Assembly: GCA_029531795.1 (NCBI GenBank)
Contig: JAPEIS010000001.1
Location: 4,836,001-4,900,000, forward strand
Origin: Sclerotinia nivalis
Lineage: Eukaryota > Ascomycota > Leotiomycetes > Helotiales > Sclerotiniaceae
DNA length: 64,000 nt
Direction: 5' to 3'
A program made the position numbers and the translations under genes. This document shows positions 36,267 to 47,513 of the stretch, one piece after another. The first letter of the stretch is position 1. Each line of letters begins with the position of its first letter. The notes beneath the pieces are model-generated. The model did not search any database. It saw nothing but the letters and a program-made list of their open reading frames with translations, and had not been told where the DNA came from.

Positions 36267-38827
36267 CCCTTATTGATCGAATTAAAATACCCCGAAAAAG
36301 CTAGACCATAGTATGACACACCTTTATGATCATATGAAAAGCCTTTATTTTCAGGTTCTAGACCTCTAATTCGTTTAGAGGTTCGAATTTCGGGTTTTTC
36401 GAAAGAGTTTTCTTCGATTTCAACATCCGAAAGCTCTGATTCGTCGGATATTTCGACTATTTCCCTTTCAGGAGTAGGGGTTTCTACTATAATTGAAGTT
36501 GAATTTTCTTCTTCTTGACTTATAGTATTAATAGGTTCGAAATCAGGGCTTTCTTCTTCCAAAATATTTAAATCCTGATTTTTATATTCATCGGAATATT
36601 TTAAATTCTCCTGAATATCAACATCCCTTGCACTAATCACTCTTTTTATTGCAGGGATATATATTAGAAAGTTATTAGAGGATTCAAAACCTACTAATAT
36701 ACCTTTTCGAGCCCTAAAATCCATTTTCCCTTTTCGAATTTCTTTGTTATTCAATATATAAGTGAGTGAACCTAGTATTTTTATATAATCTAGATTAGGT
36801 TTCTTATTATATATCAATTCGAAAGGTGATGATTTAATAGAACTATTATAGGTTCTATTCTTGATATGGGCTATAGCCTGAATTAGATAAGGCCATAGAA
36901 AAAGAGGAATATCTTTTTCTTTAATTAGACATAATAATCTTTCGATTATATATCTATTTAATACCTCAGCTATTCCATTTTGGGAATGCGTATACGGGCT
37001 TATATACTCTGAAATAATCCCGTGATTTTTGATGAAAATAGACCATTTATTCGATAAAAACTCTAGAGCATTATCTAGTCTTAATATTTTAATGTTAATT
37101 TTAAACTGAGTTTTAATTAGATTATAAAACTCTATTAGAATATCGTAGGCTTGTGATTTGAATTTAATGGGATATACCCAAATAGCTCTAGTAGCCCATT
37201 CCGTAAAGGTTAAAAAGTATTTTTCACCTTTAATTCCTGTAATTCGAAAGGGCCCTGCAATATCAAGGCTGAATTTTTCGAATTTATTCGATATAGGAGG
37301 TATTTCAGAAGGTTCTCGGCTTATTATTTGATGGAATTTGCCGAATTTACATGGTTCGCATGTATTTAAATCAGATATATTATCTTCTGATTTAATATTT
37401 AAGGATTTGATGAGATGATCCTTATTGATATGACCTAATCTCTTATGCATTAGATTCAAATCGATTTTATTGGCTAATAGCTCTGGTTCTTCTTCGAATT
37501 CAGAGCTGTTATTGGTATTAATGCTTTCGATATATTTAGAGTTTATTTTAAAATCTAAATAATAAGCATTATTGATCCAAGGAGCTGTGGTTTTAATATT
37601 ATACCCTTTATGAACTAGGTTGATTTTGTCTCCAGGAGGGATAATATGACTAGCCCAACCTCTAGTAGCTATTTTATTCGTACTAATTAAGGTTGTAGCT
37701 AATTTGGGTATATAATATACCCCTTGAATAATCACCTCTGAATTATTATTAATAATAATAGGAATATCGCCTATTCCTTCGATTGAGACGTTTTCACCAC
37801 TAGCTACAGTGATACAATGATTCTTTAATGGTTTATAATTAATAAACCATTCTTTATTAGGGCAATAATGTTCTGTGGCACCGGAATCTAATATGAATTT
37901 ATATTTCGAAATATTAGCTAAATTAGCTATTCCGATATTATGATTCACAGTCATTAACTGTTTGTTTGAAAGAGGGTTCTTTTTGCTCGAATCATTATTC
38001 GAATTCGAATTTGAATTAGAATTAGATTGCTTATTATTAGCACCCTTATTATTCTTTAATTCAGGGTATTTAATGAAGCATTTTGATTCTAAATGACCCT
38101 TCTTTCGGCAATGACTACAATAAGGAGTTTTATTCTTATTTTTAAAGCTAGCCTTATTTGCATTGAAATCTGTATTAGATTTCATTCTAGCCTCTTCAGA
38201 TATTAATTCAGAAAATAAATTATCTAAATCAATATTGTTGTCATTATTAGCTAGCTCCTTAGCTAATTCTTCGTATTTTCTAGAGGCAAAACCATCGAAA
38301 GAACTAGGTAGGCCTCTAAAAAGAAACCATGCTATAAAAGCCTTCGGAATTTCGTATTTCATTGATTTTAAATAGTTATACGATGATTGAATAGAATTAG
38401 TATAATCATCCATATCATCAGAACTATTATAATTGGATTCTATTAGTTTATTCAGATATCTCCCCATTAGTTCTAGTGAAGATTCTCCGAATATTTTATT
38501 AATAGCTTCCCAGAGAGTTTTAGCCGTAGTTTTATCCTTAAATCTTTCGACTAATTCGAAGCTAATTATAGATTTAATAGCTCCTAAAGCTCTCTTTTCA
38601 TTTCGAAGATATTCGGAAGCTTTTTCATTGAATTTAATAGCCAATTCTGGGGTATAAGGCTCTCCTTTATCATTTACATATAATGATTTATTTGGAGGCG
38701 TTTCGGATCCATCGATATAAGGCATAAAACCATTAATTTCGAGGTATAATTTAGCCTTATTTATCCATTCAATATAATTAGACCTCCCTTTTAAGGGTTC
38801 TCCTTTAAAAGTTATACCAGAAGCCAT
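36263..38827 (-). CDS. Copia Gag-protease-integrase polyprotein
   Basis: 854 residues. The Gag part occupies residues 1 to about 235, followed by one CCHC zinc knuckle (CSHCRKKGHLESKC, 237-250). An Asn/Ser-rich linker leads to the aspartic protease active site DSGA (314-317). The integrase has its HHCC zinc site (His461, His466, Cys490, Cys493) and the catalytic triad Asp522, Asp585 and Glu621. The C-terminal part is acidic. The frame ends at a TGA directly after a run of four G (36263-36269), and the RT frame begins one base back, so reverse transcriptase is probably made by minus-one frameshifting or from a separate product. Confidence 0.93.
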   Translation of the reverse strand: MASGITFKGEPLKGRSNYIEWINKAKLYLEINGFMPYIDGSETPPNKSLYVNDKGEPYTPELAIKFNEKASEYLRNEKRALGAIKSIISFELVERFKDKTTAKTLWEAINKIFGESSLELMGRYLNKLIESNYNSSDDMDDYTNSIQSSYNYLKSMKYEIPKAFIAWFLFRGLPSSFDGFASRKYEELAKELANNDNNIDLDNLFSELISEEARMKSNTDFNANKASFKNKNKTPYCSHCRKKGHLESKCFIKYPELKNNKGANNKQSNSNSNSNSNNDSSKKNPLSNKQLMTVNHNIGIANLANISKYKFILDSGATEHYCPNKEWFINYKPLKNHCITVASGENVSIEGIGDIPIIINNNSEVIIQGVYYIPKLATTLISTNKIATRGWASHIIPPGDKINLVHKGYNIKTTAPWINNAYYLDFKINSKYIESINTNNSSEFEEEPELLANKIDLNLMHKRLGHINKDHLIKSLNIKSEDNISDLNTCEPCKFGKFHQIISREPSEIPPISNKFEKFSLDIAGPFRITGIKGEKYFLTFTEWATRAIWVYPIKFKSQAYDILIEFYNLIKTQFKINIKILRLDNALEFLSNKWSIFIKNHGIISEYISPYTHSQNGIAEVLNRYIIERLLCLIKEKDIPLFLWPYLIQAIAHIKNRTYNSSIKSSPFELIYNKKPNLDYIKILGSLTYILNNKEIRKGKMDFRARKGILVGFESSNNFLIYIPAIKRVISARDVDIQENLKYSDEYKNQDLNILEEESPDFEPINTISQEEENSTSIIVETPTPEREIVEISDESELSDVEIEENSFEKPEIRTSKRIRGLEPENKGFSYDHKGVSYYGLAFSGYFNSINKG

Positions 38828-39300
38828 TTTTAAGCTTTTATATGTAAGCTATATGGACTTTTAATCTAGTATAGTATTAATACTAATTTTGATGAATTTA
38901 GTATTAAAATTTGAATGGAATTCGATAGTGATTCGATTTAATATCGAAATTAGATCGATTTCGGTATAATAAACCAGCCACCTCTTAAATTAGATCTTTA
39001 TTTTAAACTTTATAAAATAAAGCCTAAATAAGCTAGGGCACCTTGGTATGAAGAAATTGATATATCACCCGCTATGGGTAGCGTATAGCTTAAATATATC
39101 GTCTAGGGACCTAATTTTATTCACTCAATTAGGTTTAGCTTCAGGGACGCAGGCCTCAGGGTTTATTTTAGTATATTTCGATAATAATTCAATATGATAT
39201 TGATATTATATCGATATAGTGATATTCGACAGCTCAATAGCTATAATATTATAGCTTTGAATCGAGCTAGTACCCCTTTTTAAGCTAGTATTTGACTAGC

Positions 39301-39313
39301 CGGGCTCATAACC
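39301..39313 (-). other. Copia primer binding site, half initiator tRNA-Met type
   Basis: The plus strand reads GGGCTCATAACC immediately before the LTR. This is the sequence of the anticodon stem-loop of eukaryotic initiator tRNA-Met (about nt 29-40), with the CAT anticodon in the middle. Drosophila copia is known to prime with an internal fragment of this tRNA, cut in the anticodon loop, rather than with the tRNA 3' end. Confidence 0.8.
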
Positions 39314-39843
39314 TCTCGTAGGAGGTTGATCGGATAATAATAAATAATATAATAATAATACTATAATATTATTTATTATAATAGTGGAAGACTTAGTCGT
39401 ATTTAGCTTAGGAGTGATCGAATATATGTACAATAGAATATTGAAGTCAGAATTATATATATATTGAATATTGAATTTTTTATCTGCTTATTTTTTCGAA
39501 GAATTCTTTGAAGAAGATCTTCGTATTTATAGATTTTAATGAGATTCTACACTATTCTATGATTATAAATAAGATCGATTTAAATCGAATCTTATAGAAT
39601 CATTTTATATAATAAAAGGAAATAATAACCAATAGTATTCAATCTGAGAATAAGAAAATTCTATATGCTTCCATTTCATTCTATTCCATTATAAATCATT
39701 CTGATATGATATATGATCGAAATTTTATATAATAATAAAATTTAATAATATGAAATCATATTATTAATATATCACGTGATCATATAACTATTGGTTCGGT
39801 AAATATTATTAAGTGTTTTAATAACTTATTAGGAATTCTCACA
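39314..39843 (-). repeat. 5' LTR of the copia element
   Basis: A 530-bp direct repeat of 34071-34600. On the element's sense strand it is followed directly by the primer binding site GGTTATGAGCCC. Should contain the element's promoter. Confidence 0.95.
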
Positions 39844-41643
39844 AAGGACGTCTTGAAATTCCAGGCCAGACCTCTGCATGAGTTGGCTTTTAATCTGTGA
39901 CAAGCCGCTGGCACTGTCTAGCATGGTTTTATCATTCTCGTAGCCCCACAACTGGCAAAACTCGTATTCTTGCATGCCCGTGTCAATGAGCGTGTCGCGC
40001 GAAAGACCTCTGAGGAGATCACTCAAGGACTGGGGGAAAAAGCTTTCCCCGGTAATTGCTGCAAATTCCATCTGGTGCAAGCCCAGTGCTTCTGCTGCTC
40101 TTTGCCTCTCCAACACTTCTGCTGCTCCCCAAGCCAGGGACGTCTTCATGTCATCCGTGGTGATTTTCCCTTTTATTTTCTGCAGAATAAGCTCCGGTGC
40201 TTGAAACACCTCAACAAAGTCATGATGGGCGACTTGAAAAATGCTGAAGTACGAGATTACCATGTTCCGTGCCTGATCGTATGGAAAGCAGGTGAAGGGG
40301 AATTTCTGATGTGAGATAACCTTAGAATAGACCTCGTAGTCTGTATTTCCGGGGAGATTGAGTGGCTGAGGAGAATGACCATCATCTTGGGCATCAACGG
40401 GAGTATTAAATGCTCGAATAGAATCAGGAGAAGATAGACACTTATGGCGAATGAAAGATTCGAGCACCTCATTCACGAGACTGATGTATGGAATCAGGGT
40501 CTGCGAATTTGCACAGGTGAGTTCAAGTTTCCTGAGATCTGGGCGCCGTTGTGACAGAAGATTCAGCAGACTGTTCCGAGTGCCTGGTGGGTCTTGGACT
40601 TTTGAAGCTTCCCCAGTAGGAGTCGTACTACTGAGCAGATTCAGAAGATCAGTGAAATAGGCGGAGAGGGAGGTGACCGAGCAGCATTCCTCGCAGGTTA
40701 AATCTTCGAGCCGGAAAATATCAGTGAGGTTATTGTGAGACTGGCCCATCCAAGTCTCATCACTTGGTGCATCCGTGGTCTCTGCCTCGAAGTAAGGGTC
40801 AATCATGACCGAGTCTGCCCTTCGTGAGTTCATCAGGTGTAGCCAGAGTTGCTCATTCCAGCAGTCCACACGCTCAGCGCAGTCATAGATCTTGAGGGCA
40901 TTCTCAATGCTCGTACCGGCCGCAACCAATTCATTCTTGAAGTTGCTCTTTGACTGGACTGTGATGCTTCGCACAGAACGATAGTTGGAACTATAAAGAT
41001 GTGCCACGTCCTCCGGATCTTCAACAAGGCTTGAGAGGATTTTCAAAGACTTGATAAATTCCACGGCTGCAGAAAATTCTGCATCTTCCAAATCTGGGAA
41101 GCTCTTTTTTACATGGGCCAGGAGCTCAGGCGATCCAATATCAAGCTCATCGCGCTCCATCGCAGTTAAAATGCACTCGGCAATGCGCTCGGAGCGTTCT
41201 GCGATGGAGAACTTGCTTTCCCTCAACAAAATAAGCATGACAACGAGTGGATGATCATCTAGGAATTCGGCGCGCACTTCTTCCAATTTGGTGATCGTCA
41301 AATTGGTCGTCGCCCAATTATATGGAAAGTCGGCGGGATTCACCTCCAGCTTTTGATCCAGCACGCTGCGAGGGAAAAGCAACAATGCCAGATCTTCAAG
41401 CGTATAAGCTCCCAGAAGTGCCAGAATTCGACCGCAAACATACTCTTCGTCGTCGAAGTAAACCAAGAGTGATCTTACAAAGGTCATGATAGTAATGGTC
41501 TGCGTGGGCACATTCCCTTCTTCGAGGAACCAATCAATGGCTGATCGAGGATCTCCAGGCCAAAGCTCACTGGCATGAGTCAACCTATCTCGTAGGTCGC
41601 CGCCAAGAAGGGTCTCGCCAATGGCCTCAGTAAAAAACGGCAT
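39844..41643 (-). CDS. Tc toxin A-like, N-terminal segment (5' side of the insertion)
   Basis: First roughly 600 codons of the disrupted gene, starting at the ATG at 41643. Residues 1-300 are acidic and helical without close identity to a named domain. Residues about 315-400 carry the VRP1-type signature: a Cys-rich ECCSVTSLSAYFTDLLNLL followed by RRPDLRKLELTCANSQTL and PYISLVNEVLE, which is the best-conserved N-terminal part of TcA proteins. The frame runs into the LTR and ends there after five codons (stop at about 39829), so a transcript would at most encode this truncated N-terminus. Base composition is clearly richer in GC than the adjoining LTR. Confidence 0.82.
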
Positions 41644-42570
41644 AGTGGAATTACTGATTAATGCAGCATGAATTGGAAAGTTTTGCAGTTATGGAAAGAA
41701 AAGAGTGATTTAAAGGTCAAACTAACCCTGGCTTTGTGGTTGGTTATGTTTTCCTATAATCTTGGATGTTGGTTACTTCCTTTGTATTATCTTTTGATTC
41801 CACTTCGTACACTGTCTTTCATGAGAATTAATTGATCTACTCAGCTCGCTTGTAAGATGCATTTATCGTATGCCGTGCATTCCGCAAGTTCGTACGGAGG
41901 CACGTACTCCGTAGGTCCAGTGATGCATCGCATAATGCTACTGCACCAGGTGGCAAAAACTATAGTTTATGCTACTGGATTTATACTATTCTTTCAATCA
42001 ATACTTTGTATCGTCAAGCAATTCAGGCAATATATGATTTCTCAGTCTTAAAGAAGTTTCATAGAACCTTTTATTTGCTAGTATCACGGTGGTGGTAGGG
42101 TGCTTTAAGATATGATGATATTCTACGAAAAAGGAAGAAGGTGCTAGGAAGAGTGTCGATTATATGGGGGATGGGTGCTTTAGGCAGTTATGCAGATTAG
42201 CTAGGAACGGGTTACGAATCCGTGATAGTATTCTCTTCTTCAAAATTTAATTTATCTTCAAACTATTGATAAAACCTTTTTGAAAAACAACCGTTCAAGC
42301 AAAATCTTGTCCAGGCGCTCTAAATTCCTGAGTTGTGAGATCACCTTTCAAATTTTAAGATCGTTTTAAAATTTGAAATACTATTTTTCTATTTAAGCAA
42401 ATTATACTTTCTTTCTTGTTGATCGTCGTAAAATCTTTGTAAGAGTTGGAGTTGGTAATAATATTGCAATATCTGAGTGATCCAAGATTCATGATAGTGG
42501 TCCAGGTTTTTTGGAATGTAAACGATAGTAATCAATCAGAATCTTCTTATTGCTTTTTAGATCTGATACT
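41644..42570. other. Promoter flank of the Tc-like gene and entry into the transposon-rich zone
   Basis: The first several hundred bases upstream of the ATG at 41643 have moderate GC and should contain the promoter. From about 42230 rightwards the sequence turns very AT-rich and probably belongs to the decayed gypsy element, perhaps its LTR (a GTTACGAATCCGTGATAGT stretch near 42215 resembles LTR ends). No open frame of interest was found. Confidence 0.45.
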
Positions 42571-42878
42571 AATTACCAGATTGATATATAGTATCTCCAT
42601 TTGATTTGATAATGATAACTATTTTTATTGTAGTTATCAAATATACTTTCAAATATCCATTTCTGAATTAGTTTTTCCTTTCTGTTTTTTCTTTTGAGAA
42701 TTCTGTTTTTTGTAGTTTTCGATTCTGATTCGTTAATTAAAGTTTGTTCTGGGAAATGAAGTTTTGGATATCCTGATTTTAGCAACGAATAATGGAATGC
42801 TAGAAAAATTCATATATTTTTTGGTAATTCGATTAAGCAAATATATAAATAGATTTTTATTATTTTGTATAATCTGAT

Positions 42879-43592
42879 TCATTTATTGTTGAACTTTTTT
42901 GTTTTACAAGATATCTTTATATTTTTCATATTTATATATACTTTTTGTCCTTTTATATATTGTAACGAATCTGATCTGTTCTGATTTGTATATTTCTTAT
43001 AAATTGTAATAGATTGTTTCACAAATATTTTGAATTGATTTAAGATATATTTCATTCTATCGATTGTTTTATTTCTTTTGAAGAATTTGCATTTTTGAAC
43101 TATTATTATATTTGGAAAATAAGGTTTACTAAATTCCATATCCAATTGTGGATTAAAACTGTAATTCGCAAAGAACAACGAATAACTTATTGTTTCAGAA
43201 ACCAAATTGTTTGAAACAAATTTTGCCAACGATAACCATTTCATCTAATCATTTTGATAAAAGTTTATAAATATATACAAATATTATTCTAGAATTGAAT
43301 TGATTCGTTCTATTTAGCTATTTATCTGTAGATGAAACATTGAGCTATATTTAAAGGCTATTTCCAATCGTTCAGAAAACTGTATCCAGAATCCCAATAC
43401 GAATTGTATTCCTTGATCTGAAATGATATTTTCCGAAAGATTATATAATATATAAATACAATTGATGAAAATATTAATCAATTCTTCTATTATTAGAGAT
43501 TTTGTATCTATAAAATGCTTTATTTTTGTTAATTTACAAACAATTACTAATATATATTTGTATATTGAATTGTAGTATTTATAATCTAGCAA
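42879..43592 (-). pseudogene. Integrase fragment of the old gypsy relic
   Basis: Two open pieces (43592-43314 and 43244-42879). The first retains the second catalytic Asp region (SDQGIQF). The second corresponds to the C-terminal part of the integrase, with SLAKFVSNNLVSETISYSLF resembling the conserved ANYGFNP neighbourhood. Interrupted by stops. Confidence 0.65.
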
Positions 43593-44923
43593 AAGTGTAA
43601 TGTAATCGATTGAAATATCTGATTATAATTGGAAAAGAACAAATAATGATTTCAGAAATCTTAGAGAAGATAACTTTAGGGATTTTGTTCGAATATAAAG
43701 TTTATAAGCTTGAATATAGACATCTATTTTTTGATACATTTATAATCATCAATAGTTTCTGGAGATCAAATTAATAGTCTTCGTATGATTAAAGTGGTCA
43801 ACGAGGTCCAACGAATATATTCTATATAAAATTTGTATCTTCAATTCATCATCAAACGGAATCTATAGTTTTTATAATAGTAAATCTTATTATTGTAAAT
43901 ACAGCAATCCTATATAACTATTCGTAAGGTTTTCCTGAATTCTCTTGATTATTTGATTGTAAAGGAGTTTTCGATTATTGATATTAATTATTTGATTATA
44001 TTTGATTTGTTGTATACTATATCAATGAGTTTGTCGATGAGCTTGTCTTCAAATGATATTATCCAATCTGTTGTAATTAACAAAAGGTCGTTTATAAGTT
44101 CTTTGTATAGATCTATATCGAATCTATCAACAGATAAAACGATATACTTTTGGTTTTTTAAACGTTTGTCATTAGAATCAGAACTATCAAATCGATCCTT
44201 CTATTAGCGATTTAAAATATCTAATCAAATTGCTTTGATTTCTGATCGATAAATAATTCGGAAATTGTATTAAGATAAAAACTTTGATTATCATACTTGA
44301 TATTGATTTAATACTTTCATCATTGTAAAGTATTCCAGATTCTTATAATCGATTAGGATTTCGAATTCCTATTGAGATCTTTATAATTCCAATCGCTATT
44401 CCTTTATTAATTTAATAATAGCTAATAATTCTTTATTGTAAATCTTATAATTACATTCAACAATCAAATATTTCGAAGAAAAGTATACTATTGATCGTAA
44501 AACATTATTATTATTGTACTGAGAAAGTACCCCTTCCGAAATCCAATCCGAAGTATCTGTTTCTAATATAGTTTTCCTATTGTGATTAAAATAAACAAAT
44601 ACTAGAATTATTATGAATATTTTCTTTAGATTCTTGAATACTATTGTATAATCGTTCTTTTATTACCAATCTATTCCTTTCCGCAAAAGATCATTTAAAG
44701 GACAATAGATCTTTGAAAAGTCTTTTATAAATCGATAATAAAAATTCACGAAGCCGAGGAATCGTTGTAAATCTTTAACAAACGTTGATTGTATTCAAAA
44801 GGTAATAACTGATACTTTATTTTGATCTATTTTTATATTTTCGATTATAATTATAAAATCTAAATATTTTGTAAAAGTTGTTTCGAATTCGCATTTATTA
44901 ATATCGATTTGTAAACCAGTATC

Positions 44924-45283
44924 TTATAGTTTCTGGATTATATTGCAAACATATTCTCGATATTGATTCTTATCTTCGAAATATATAAAAACGTTATCAA
45001 GGTATACAATACAGTATTTATCCAATTCATCAAATAAAGTGTGATTAATATAATATTGGAATAATACTAATGTATTGTAAAGACCAAAAGGTATAACTAA
45101 TAATTCGAATAATTCAAATCGAATAATAAAAGTGGTTTTCCATTCGTCATTTTTTGTAATATGAAATTTGTTGAAAGCAACAATAATATTTAATTTGGTA
45201 TAGATTTTTGTATTATAAAGAACATCTAGGGTTTCTTGAACAATTGGTAAAGGGTATCGGTTTTTAATAGTAATATTATTCAA
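44924..45283 (-). pseudogene. Reverse transcriptase fragment of the old gypsy relic
   Basis: About 119 codons covering the RT palm, from an RYPLP motif to a mutated YLDD box (YLDN). The Asp-to-Asn change at the second catalytic Asp fits a G-to-A transition. Non-functional. Confidence 0.8.
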
Positions 45284-47513
45284 ACCATAATAATCCTAAT
45301 AAATATGAATTCTTTTATTAGATTTGACTGTTAAAAATAATAGGACTGCGCTTTATAATCTTAATTCCCGAATAAAATCTTTAATAAAATTATTATCGAT
45401 TCATTTTCGAATTATCTTTAATTCGAAAAAGAATAAAAGGCGATTTTTGAAATATAGAGATTTTTTTCCAGATATTAACTTTATCTTGTGATTCTATATC
45501 CATCGTAAAAGAAATATATCTGTATAACGAAATAGGAAAACAGATAATTTATCTTGAAGCTACAAAGGGAGCTTTTCCCTAATCTCGTTATCACTGAATA
45601 ATGATTTGCTATTGAGGAATTTCTCGATATCCATCTTTGTTATTTTTCAAAGGTGTTTTGATTAATAACAATAATAAACAAAATCGTAAAACTTCAAAGA
45701 TATTTTGGTTAATGTATCAGCGATATTGTTTTTTTTATATAGTATATCCTTGAAATCTTATTCCTGAAAAGCTGGAATCATTATTGCTTTATATAAACGT
45801 TCTTATCGAATAGTTTCTTTTATTCGATCTAATTCCTTCTATATAAAATACATAATCTTTACTTTATTCTGTTGACAAAAAGATATAAAACTAGTAACTT
45901 GTAATCAACAGATATTATCTAAATCTGGTCTTATATTGAAAGTGATTTCGATTTGCTTTTTTGGGATTGAAATTGATAACAATAATAAGAGTTCATTCTT
46001 TGATATTGATTTCGGCCAATATTGTTCAGCGATCTTTTGTATAGATTTATATTGAATAGAATATCGATTTGGTATTATTTATACTTGAAATGATACTCCT
46101 TTATTGCAAATTTTTGTACGATAATAATTTACATTAGATATCAAAGTTTTATTGATTTGCAAATCGATTCTAAAGTCTTTTATCGATTTATAACTTTCGT
46201 TTGTAGAAATTGATTTATTATAATCTTGCTTCGATAGCTTTTTTAAGATCATCTTAAAATTTTGAGTGTATATTTCGTCATCTTTATTTTCGTTTTCGAT
46301 AAATAATAATAAATATCGAAAAGAATTCTTTTTTACATTAGAAAAGAAAGTTTTAATTGAAAATAATATATCAAGGATTTTATCGATAAATGGTTTTGTA
46401 GATATACTACTTTTGTATATTTGGTCTATATATATTAGCGAAAGGATTGTTAATACTTGTATTGGATCGAATATACTATAAAAGCAATAATGAATTATAC
46501 AATATTAAGAGTTGAAAAAGAGAATCATATCCCGTTAGTTTATATATGGATTATAGTTTTGTAATAAAGAATAATTATATTTCTTTATATTATTCTATTG
46601 TTATATCTATTATGAAATAATCAATAATGATATCTACAATATTTTCATCTATCAAACAAAATTCGTAACAATATAGTAAAGATCGAATTGGGATATTATT
46701 TCGATCAATGAAAAAACGATCAACGAATACCTTTCCTGAATATCCGTTATCAATCAAATTGATCATATTGAAGAAAAAGAAATATATTGGGAATATAATA
46801 ATTTGAATAAGTAGAAATTTGCTATTTATAGAATTGAATTATAAAGGTTCTTTGCTAGTTATTATTTATTGTATTCATTCTATATCCCTTGATAACCCCT
46901 ATAAACGATTTATCGTAAAAGTTAAACTTTTCCTAAGTATTCTTGAATAGATATAGATAATAATGATATTATATTGCAAAGAAGTATATTTGATATATTT
47001 TCTGATGATATTAATACTTCTTTTTCAACAAACCCGATGAATATATTAAAGTATTGTTATTGATGATTATTGTAATCTTGATAATTATTTTATTGGAAAC
47101 TTTTATGATTAATTGGATTAAAAGGGCGGTATTATTGAGTTTAAAATTATATTTGATATCCTTTTTGTTAGTAGTTATTTTAATTAATTGAACTATTCGA
47201 ATAGTATTATTGATTTTGATATAATTGATAATTATTTTTCAAATAACTATTTCTACAGGAAATACCTTTGTATTCGTTTGTATTTCTTATAATATCAATT
47301 TGTTTCTTTGTTTTATAATCTGTAACTTGATATCTAGATTGTTTACAAAAATGATATAGATTATAAAGGTATTCGTATTTTCTTTGTATTTGTTTTGAGG
47401 TTCTAATTGTATCAAGATTTATAGGATCGTTTTGGATATAAAATACTAGTAATGTTTATCGTTAAGTATAAATTGAATTAGATCTCGAGAAGTTTGTATT
47501 GTAATACTCGTTA

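Larger units (their letters stand above)
34071..39843 (-). mobile_element. Complete Ty1/copia LTR retrotransposon, 5773 bp
   Basis: Bounded by two 530-bp direct repeats (34071-34600 and 39314-39843) that look identical by eye. A 5-bp target-site duplication AAGGA lies at 34066-34070 and 39844-39848. The minus-strand LTR begins TGTGAGAATTCC and ends TACGAGA rather than the usual CA. The primer binding site abuts the 5' LTR (39301-39313) and matches the anticodon arm of initiator tRNA-Met. The polypurine tract TATGGGGGTG abuts the 3' LTR at about 34601-34610. Domain order zinc knuckle, protease, integrase, RT, RNase H is the copia order. Both reading frames are open, so the element may be active. 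AT content is much higher than in the host gene. Confidence 0.96.
26532..41643 (-). pseudogene. Tc toxin A-subunit-like (TcA/TcdA-type) gene, disrupted by a copia retrotransposon
   Basis: In bacteria TcA is a large pentameric pore-former that injects a cargo carried by the TcB-TcC cocoon. Related genes exist in some fungi, where the role is not established. The coding sequence here is in five blocks: 41643-39844, 34070-33045 (insertion between these two), 32986-29941, 29793-29758 and 29460-26532, about 2,940 codons, comparable to or somewhat longer than bacterial TcA. Visible regions in order are: a helical N-terminus with a VRP1-type (Salmonella virulence plasmid A protein) signature; a neuraminidase-like region; long heptad-like helices of the pore/channel part; and a C-terminal beta-rich TcB-binding region. 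Three GT-AG introns (58, 147 and about 297 nt) show adaptation to a eukaryotic genome. The copia insertion interrupts the product after about 600 residues. No TcB/TcC gene is nearby. I see no other stop or shift. Confidence 0.85.
42571..47513 (-). mobile_element. Old, decayed Ty3/gypsy retrotransposon relic (family distinct from Gyp-1/2/3)
   Basis: Very AT-rich with stops in all frames, but minus-strand segments are still recognisable. A reverse transcriptase stretch is at 45283-44924 (RYPLPIVQETLD..., IPFGLYNTLVLFQ, YLDNVFIYF). An RNase H-like zone follows at about 44800-44200, an integrase core at 43592-43314 (ISDQGIQFVLGFW), and further C-terminal integrase sequence at 43244-42879. The order fits gypsy on the minus strand. 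Gag cannot be traced with confidence (about 45.5-47.5 kb). LTRs were not identified. Its sequence differs from the Gyp elements to the right. Confidence 0.75.
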
